Assembly (NCBI GenBank): GCA_964581825.1
Contig: CAZORB010000083.1
Span: 1 to 18,971, forward strand
From: SYIM01 sp964581825
GTDB lineage: Bacteria > Pseudomonadota > Gammaproteobacteria > Burkholderiales > Burkholderiaceae_E
DNA length: 18,971 bases
Direction of reading: 5' to 3'
Shown: positions 14,589-18,971 of the stretch, in pieces
Layout: every line of letters begins with the position of its first letter
How positions within the stretch are numbered: the stretch's first letter is position 1
Notes under the pieces: generated by a model
Seen by the model: the letters and a program-made list of their open reading frames with translations, nothing else
What the model was told of the DNA's origin: nothing
The model's database searches: none
Translations under genes and position numbers: made by a program

Positions 14589-15764
14589 ATGATCCAACGT
14601 ACTTTGCGACTTGCCAGCCTGGCAGCCGCGCTGACCGCCCTGACTGTGTCGGTGCCAGCGTCCGCGCAAATCAAGATCGGCTTCATGGCCACCATGTCGG
14701 GCCCAGCCGCCACGCTGGGTCAAGATCAACTCGATGGATTCATGCTCGGCATCGAACACTCCGGCGGCAGGCTGGGCGGGCAGCCGGTGACCATCATCCG
14801 CGAAGATGATCAGTTAAAAGTTGACGTGGGCGTTCAATCCATCCAGAAGCTCATTGAGAAAGACAAGGTTGATCTGATCACGGGCGTCACGTTTTCCAAC
14901 GTCATGATGGCGGTGGCCAAGCCACTGGCCGACGCCAACATGATCTTTATCGGATCCAACGCTGGCCCAGGTCCATTGGCGGGTCCGCAGTGCAATCAGA
15001 ACTTTTTCTTCACGTCGTGGCAGAACGATGCGCAGTCTGAGGTCATGGGCAAGTTTGCTGCCGACCGGGGCTACAAGCGCGTCTACGTCATGGCGCCCAA
15101 CTATCAGGCGGGCAAAGACTTTGTCGCCGGTTTCAAGCGCTTCTACCCCACCCCACTGGTAGGCGAGGTGTACACCCAGCTCAACCAGCCCGACTACTCG
15201 GCCGAAATCGCGCAGATGATGGCGGCCAAGCCCGACGCGCTCTACGTGTTCTATCCCGGCGGCATGGGCGTAGCGTTCGTGCGGCAGATGCGGCAGGCAG
15301 GGGCGCTCGGCAAGGTACCGCTGCTGTCAACCAGCACAACCGACGGCTCGACGCTGCCCGCACTCAAAGATACAGCGCTGGGCGTGCTCTCAGGCACGTT
15401 CTGGGGACCCGACTTCGCAAATCCGGTCAGCCAGAAATTCGTGGCTGACTTCCGCGCCAAGTACAAGCGTATTCCGTCTCAATATGCCGCTCAGGCGTAT
15501 GACGCAGCGCTCTTACTGGACAGCGCGCTGAAGAAAACCGGCGGCAAGGTTGATGACAAAGCGGCGCTCCGGGCGGCGCTTCGTCAGGCCGATTTCAAAT
15601 CGCTGCGAGGCGATTTCAAGTTCAGCGCAAACGGCTTCCCGGTTCAGGATATGCATGTGTTTGAGGTGGCCAAAGACAACACGGGCGAGGTCTCGCTCAA
15701 AACTATCGCCACGCCGCTGAAGGCGCATGCCGACGCGTATGTGTCGCAGTGCCCGCTGAAGTAG
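14589..15764 (+). CDS. LIV-type ABC transporter substrate-binding protein
   Basis: A 391-residue periplasmic binding protein of the branched-chain amino acid (Peripla_BP_6) type. The signal peptide has a Leu/Ala-rich core (about residues 8-24) with cleavage after ASA (24-26), before QIKIGFMATMSGPAATLGQD. Family-like regions include GVQSIQKLIEKDKVDLITG, the mid-protein segment RVYVMAPNYQAGKDFVAGFK, and AAQAYDAALLLDSALKKTGG near the C-terminus. Ligands of this group in soil betaproteobacteria include amino acids, amides and many aromatic acids; specificity cannot be read here. AGGGAGA (14576-14582) stands 6 bases before the ATG and fixes the start. It lies 71 bases behind the Bug gene, a gap in which I see no convincing promoter, and 94 bases before the permease gene. 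Confidence 0.94.
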   Translation: MIQRTLRLASLAAALTALTVSVPASAQIKIGFMATMSGPAATLGQDQLDGFMLGIEHSGGRLGGQPVTIIREDDQLKVDVGVQSIQKLIEKDKVDLITGVTFSNVMMAVAKPLADANMIFIGSNAGPGPLAGPQCNQNFFFTSWQNDAQSEVMGKFAADRGYKRVYVMAPNYQAGKDFVAGFKRFYPTPLVGEVYTQLNQPDYSAEIAQMMAAKPDALYVFYPGGMGVAFVRQMRQAGALGKVPLLSTSTTDGSTLPALKDTALGVLSGTFWGPDFANPVSQKFVADFRAKYKRIPSQYAAQAYDAALLLDSALKKTGGKVDDKAALRAALRQADFKSLRGDFKFSANGFPVQDMHVFEVAKDNTGEVSLKTIATPLKAHADAYVSQCPLK

Positions 15765-15788
15765 TCATCGCTCAACGCAAGCCAGACG

Positions 15789-15809
15789 GCGGGCCCCTCC
15801 CGGGCCTGC
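15789..15809 (+). other. GC-rich hairpin between binding-protein and permease genes
   Basis: GCGGGCCC pairs with GGGCCTGC (8 bp, one G-U) around a 5-base loop in the 94-base gap after the ABC binding-protein stop. No T-run follows, so it is unlikely to be a full terminator. It more likely protects the upstream message or weakens read-through, keeping the binding protein in excess over the membrane subunits, as known for other binding-protein operons. Confidence 0.5.
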
Positions 15810-15858
15810 TGGTCGCCTGTTCCGCACGCGATCGAACCAACCGCATCAGCGTCAGCGC

Positions 15859-16779
15859 ATGAGCCTTTTCATTGCCCAGCTTCTGAACGGCCTGCAGTTT
15901 GGCATCCTGCTGTTTCTGCTGGCTGCCGGCCTCACGCTGGTGTTCGGCATCATGAGCTTCATCAATCTCGCGCATGGCGTGCTGTACATGCTGGGGGCGT
16001 ATTTTGCCGCCGCCACCTTTGCGCTCACCCAGTCGTTTCTTCTGGGCGTGGTCGTTGCCACGGTGGGCGTATTTCTAGTGGCTGCAGCGGCTGATCGCCT
16101 TGGCCTGTCGGTACTTCACCAGCGTGATCACCTTGACCAGGTACTCGCTACCTTCGGCATCGTTATTTTTTGCAATGAACTGGTGCGCTGGATCTGGGGA
16201 AACGCACCGGTATTCATGGACACGCCTGCCGCGCTGTCCGATTCGCTCGACATTTTCGGCTTTATCTATCCGGCGTACCGACTGGTCATTCTGGCGGCCG
16301 GACTTGTCATCGCACTGGGCCTGTACTGGCTAATTGAGCGCACCCGCATCGGCATGCTGATCCGCGCGGGCGCCAGTAATCGCGTCATGGTGTCGGCGCT
16401 GGGCGTCAACATCGGCTGGCTCAATGTCTTCATCTTCGCGCTTGGCGGCGGACTGGCGGGGCTTGCCGGCGCGCTGATCGGGCCCATCACCTCGGTGCAG
16501 CCCGGCATGGGCGATGGCGTGCTGATCCTGACGCTGGTGGTCATCGTCATCGGCGGCATCGGCTCGATTCGCGGCGCGTTTCTGGGCGCCCTTATTGTGG
16601 GGCTGGTTGATACGCTTGGCCGCATCTACCTGCCCATGCTGCTTCGAAATATTGCTGATCCATCAGTGGCCAATGCGGTGGGCCCGGCACTGGCCTCCAT
16701 CGGCGTTTATCTGCTGATGGCCGTTGTGCTTGCCTTCAAACCCGACGGACTGTTCCCGGTCCGTCGTCGTCAAGGCTGA
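15859..16779 (+). CDS. livH: LIV-type ABC transporter permease, LivH-like
   Basis: A 306-residue inner-membrane permease, the usual LivH size. It opens with LNGLQFGILLFLLAAGLTLV and the family motif MSFINLAHGVLYMLGAYFAA (residues 32-51). The conserved cytoplasmic loop before the late helices reads SALGVNIGWLNVFIFALGGG, and GALIGPITSVQPGMG and VIVIGGIGSIRGAFLGALIVG are typical of the group. About eight hydrophobic segments are evident. It pairs with the LivM-like subunit to form the membrane channel, energised by the two ATPases downstream. The ATG at 15859 has only a weak ribosome binding site, which may fit lower expression than the upstream binding protein. The next gene starts 15 bases downstream. 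Confidence 0.94.
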   Translation: MSLFIAQLLNGLQFGILLFLLAAGLTLVFGIMSFINLAHGVLYMLGAYFAAATFALTQSFLLGVVVATVGVFLVAAAADRLGLSVLHQRDHLDQVLATFGIVIFCNELVRWIWGNAPVFMDTPAALSDSLDIFGFIYPAYRLVILAAGLVIALGLYWLIERTRIGMLIRAGASNRVMVSALGVNIGWLNVFIFALGGGLAGLAGALIGPITSVQPGMGDGVLILTLVVIVIGGIGSIRGAFLGALIVGLVDTLGRIYLPMLLRNIADPSVANAVGPALASIGVYLLMAVVLAFKPDGLFPVRRRQG

Positions 16780-16794
16780 AGGTAAACACTGCTC

Positions 16795-17757
16795 ATGCAC
16801 CAGCTCCGTACTCCGCTGATGGTGTTGATCCTGATTGCGTTTGCGCTGGTGCCCGTCTATTGCTGGTGGGTGGACAGCGTCTATCCGCTTACCTTGTTCG
16901 GGCGCATCCTGGTGTTCGCGCTGGCAGCATTGGGCCTTAACCTGGCGCTCGGCTTCGGTGGCATGGTGAGCCTGGGCCATGCGATGTACATCGGCTTTGG
17001 CGCCTATGCGGTGGGCATCGGCGCGGCGCTTGGCATGGAGTCGGGTGTCCTGCAGCTGATGGTGGCACTGCTGATCACCGCACTGATTGCAGCACCGCTG
17101 GGTTGGATTGCGCTGCGCACGCAGGGCATCGCGTTCATCATGATCACGCTCGCTTTCGCCCAGCTTTTTTACTATGTGTTCATCAGCCTGCGAATGTTCG
17201 GCGGCGACGATGGCATGACCATTCAGAAGCTGAGCCACTGGGGGCCGCTCACCGGCAACAAAGTTGCCATCTACCTGTCGCTGGTTGCGGCGCTGGTGCT
17301 GGCCATCTGGGGAATCAGCCGCACTGTTCACTCACGGTTCGGGCTGGTGCTGCGCGCCACCATGGTGTCCGAGCGGCGCGTGAATGCGGTGGGCACGCCC
17401 AGCCTGCCCTACCGACTGGTGGCTTATGTGATCTCAGCCGAGATCTGTGCGGTCGCGGGTTACTTCCTCGCTAATCTCACCAGTTTCGTATCGCCCGCTT
17501 ACATGGCCTGGACGCTGTCCGGCGAGTTGATCGTGATGGCGCTTCTGGGCGGCTCAGCCACTGTATTCGGCCCGGTTGTGGGCGCGCTGGCGCTGCTGCT
17601 GCTCGAAGAGGGACTCAAGGCGTTCACTGATCGCTGGGCCCTCATTCTCGGGCCCATCATCGTTCTCATTGTGGTGTTCCTGCGGCAGGGACTCTGGGGG
17701 CTGTTGTCTGATCCTTCAGAGAAGCCGCCAGGCGGATCAGGGGGCACGCACGGATGA
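16795..17757 (+). CDS. livM: LIV-type ABC transporter permease, LivM-like
   Basis: A 320-residue inner-membrane permease. The family motif LALGFGGMVSLGHAMYIGFG (residues 51-70) is clear, followed by LGWIALRTQGIAFIMITLAF. GDDGMT (about residue 140) and the late segment GELIVMALLGGSATVFGPVV are also typical of LivM. The protein has a short hydrophilic tail (SDPSEKPPGGSGGTHG) after the last helix and lacks the extra N-terminal helices seen in some enteric LivM proteins. Its stop overlaps the start of the first ATPase gene as ATGA, so translation is coupled. It forms the second half of the channel with the LivH-like subunit. Confidence 0.94.
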   Translation: MHQLRTPLMVLILIAFALVPVYCWWVDSVYPLTLFGRILVFALAALGLNLALGFGGMVSLGHAMYIGFGAYAVGIGAALGMESGVLQLMVALLITALIAAPLGWIALRTQGIAFIMITLAFAQLFYYVFISLRMFGGDDGMTIQKLSHWGPLTGNKVAIYLSLVAALVLAIWGISRTVHSRFGLVLRATMVSERRVNAVGTPSLPYRLVAYVISAEICAVAGYFLANLTSFVSPAYMAWTLSGELIVMALLGGSATVFGPVVGALALLLLEEGLKAFTDRWALILGPIIVLIVVFLRQGLWGLLSDPSEKPPGGSGGTHG

Positions 17758-18536
17758 GCGCGTCTTCAGCATCACAGCCGCTTCTGAAGCTCAGTGGCCT
17801 CGTCAAGCGCTTCGGTGGTCTGCTGGTCACCGATCAGGTCGATCTCGATATCGCGCAGGGCGAAATCCATGCGGTCATCGGTCCGAATGGCGCAGGTAAA
17901 ACCACCCTGATCAACCAGATCGCGGGCGAGCTGCAAAGCGATGCGGGCAGCATTGAATTGCTGGGTCAGGATGTCAGCCAGTGGTCTGTGGCGCGTCGTG
18001 CTCACCTGGGTCTGGGGCGCTCGTATCAGATCAACTCGGTCATTGGCAGTTTCTCCACCGTTGAAAACGTACTGCTCGCTGTACAGTCGGGGCCGCTCGG
18101 CGGTGGTCATAATTTTCGATTCTGGACGCCCGCTACCCGCTCTGGGCCGCTGATCGATCGCGTCGACGAAATCCTGCAAATGGTCGGGCTTGAAGCCGAG
18201 CGCGACCGCCCTGCGGCAGTACTCTCTTACGGCCAGCAGCGCCTGATTGAGCTTGCGATGGCGCTCGCTACCGAGCCGCGCGTGCTCTTGCTCGATGAAC
18301 CTATGGCTGGTTTAGGGCCTGTGGAAACCGAGCGCATGATCGAACTGCTCAAGCATCTGCAGCCCCACTATGCAATGCTGCTCGTTGAGCACGACATGCA
18401 TGCAGTGTTCTCCCTGGCTACTCGGGTCAGCGTACTGGTGTACGGCCGGGTGCTGATCTGCGATGTTCCCGCGGTGGTGCGTACCAGCGAAAGCGTACGC
18501 GAGGCTTATCTGGGCGACGAGGAGATTGGCGCATGA
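17754..18536 (+). CDS. livG: LIV-type ABC transporter ATPase, LivG-like
   Basis: A 260-residue cytoplasmic ATP-binding subunit with all core motifs: Walker A GPNGAGKTT (43-51), ABC signature LSYGQQR (157-163), Walker B VLLLDEP (177-183) and the H-loop histidine H213 (LVEHDMHAVF). The signature is a LivG-like LSYGQQR variant instead of LSGGQ, which is normal for this branch. It forms a heterodimer with the LivF-like ATPase on the inner face of the membrane and hydrolyses ATP to drive uptake. It overlaps both neighbouring genes by 4 bases. The gene appears intact. Confidence 0.95.
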   Translation: MSASSASQPLLKLSGLVKRFGGLLVTDQVDLDIAQGEIHAVIGPNGAGKTTLINQIAGELQSDAGSIELLGQDVSQWSVARRAHLGLGRSYQINSVIGSFSTVENVLLAVQSGPLGGGHNFRFWTPATRSGPLIDRVDEILQMVGLEAERDRPAAVLSYGQQRLIELAMALATEPRVLLLDEPMAGLGPVETERMIELLKHLQPHYAMLLVEHDMHAVFSLATRVSVLVYGRVLICDVPAVVRTSESVREAYLGDEEIGA

Positions 18537-18971
18537 CCGCCACCCCGGTGCCGCTACTCGAGCTGGCAGCCGTTGAAAACGGCTACGGCATCAGCCAGGT
18601 ACTGTTTGACATCAGCTTCTCGGTTGCTCAGGGCGAGTGCGTCAGCATTCAGGGCCGTAACGGCATGGGCAAGAGCACTACCGTCAAAAGCATCCTGGGC
18701 ATTCAGCCGGTCTGGCGTGGCGCGATCCGTTGGAAAGGATCGCCCGTCAGCGGCTGGCCGCCGCACCGCATCGCCCGTCAGGGGGTAGGCCTGGTGCCCG
18801 AGGGCCGGCAGGTGTTTCCGAACCTGACGGTGCGCGAAAACCTGATCGCCACCGCCGTGGTCCGCGCAGCTCGCAATGCGCCCTGGGACTACGCGCGCGT
18901 GGTGAAGCTGTTTCCCAGGCTTGCCGAACGCGCCAACAACTTCGGCAACCAGCTATCGGGCGGCGAGCAGC
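18533..18971 (+). CDS. livF: LIV-type ABC transporter ATPase, LivF-like, 3'-truncated by the window end
   Basis: The first 146 residues of the second ATPase of the ABC system; the reading frame runs off the window. It begins MTATPVPLLELAAVENGYG and has a complete Walker A (GRNGMGKST, 41-49). GLVPEGRQVFPNLTVRENL contains the family's typical EGRQVFPNLTV stretch, which marks LivF. The ABC signature starts at the very end (LSGGEQ, 141-146). Walker B and the H-loop lie outside. It starts with an ATGA overlap on the LivG-like gene. The whole five-gene LIV set is in one strand and order (binding protein, H, M, G, F). Confidence 0.94.
   Translation, partial: MTATPVPLLELAAVENGYGISQVLFDISFSVAQGECVSIQGRNGMGKSTTVKSILGIQPVWRGAIRWKGSPVSGWPPHRIARQGVGLVPEGRQVFPNLTVRENLIATAVVRAARNAPWDYARVVKLFPRLAERANNFGNQLSGGEQ

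Noticed and set aside
1..18971. Mobile elements, CRISPR arrays, tRNA or rRNA genes
   Set aside because: I found no transposase or integrase genes, repeat-spacer pattern, terminal inverted repeats or tRNA-like sequences; all long stretches are accounted for by metabolic and transport genes.

Overview
The window reads as the chromosome of a GC-rich proteobacterium, most likely a betaproteobacterium of the Burkholderiales. I infer this from the combination of a lone Bug/TctC-type binding protein, a TRAP transporter, a LIV-type ABC transporter and a two-subunit molybdenum hydroxylase, together with strong G/C bias at third codon positions. I see no tRNA, rRNA, CRISPR array, insertion sequence or phage gene. 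The content is catabolic: oxidoreductases, a ring-cleavage-type dioxygenase and solute uptake.

Left part (1-3020, plus strand): the 3' end of an acyl-CoA ligase gene, then a [2Fe-2S] subunit and a Tat-exported molybdopterin subunit of the xanthine dehydrogenase/isoquinoline oxidoreductase family. The last two overlap by ATGA. A convergent cupin-fold protein of unknown function (3040-3783, minus) follows. It is separated by a palindrome-rich intergenic region from a decayed D-2-hydroxyacid dehydrogenase-like gene (3989-4783, plus), which overlaps tail to tail with a GntR/FCD regulator (4732-5481, minus).

Middle part (5482-10648): the intergenic region between the regulator and the next gene holds repeated CAACC/GGTTG half-sites, the best operator candidates in the window. 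Downstream is a tight plus-strand run: gentisate/salicylate dioxygenase-like bicupin, a beta-propeller LVIVD protein with histidines recurring in successive blades, a RidA-family enamine/imine deaminase, a glutathione S-transferase and a GMC flavin oxidoreductase. Together they look like an uncharacterised catabolic module, probably for an aromatic or other cyclic acid. The substrate cannot be read from the sequence.

Right part (10685-18971): three different uptake systems in tandem on the same strand. These are a complete TRAP set (DctP, DctQ, DctM), an orphan Bug/TctC binding protein, and a LIV-type ABC set (binding protein, two permeases, two ATPases, the last cut by the window end). A GC-rich hairpin between the ABC binding-protein gene and the permease genes may set their relative expression. 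The simplest reading is that the GntR regulator controls uptake and breakdown of one family of organic acids, with several transporters covering different concentrations or related substrates. That link is inference from gene order.
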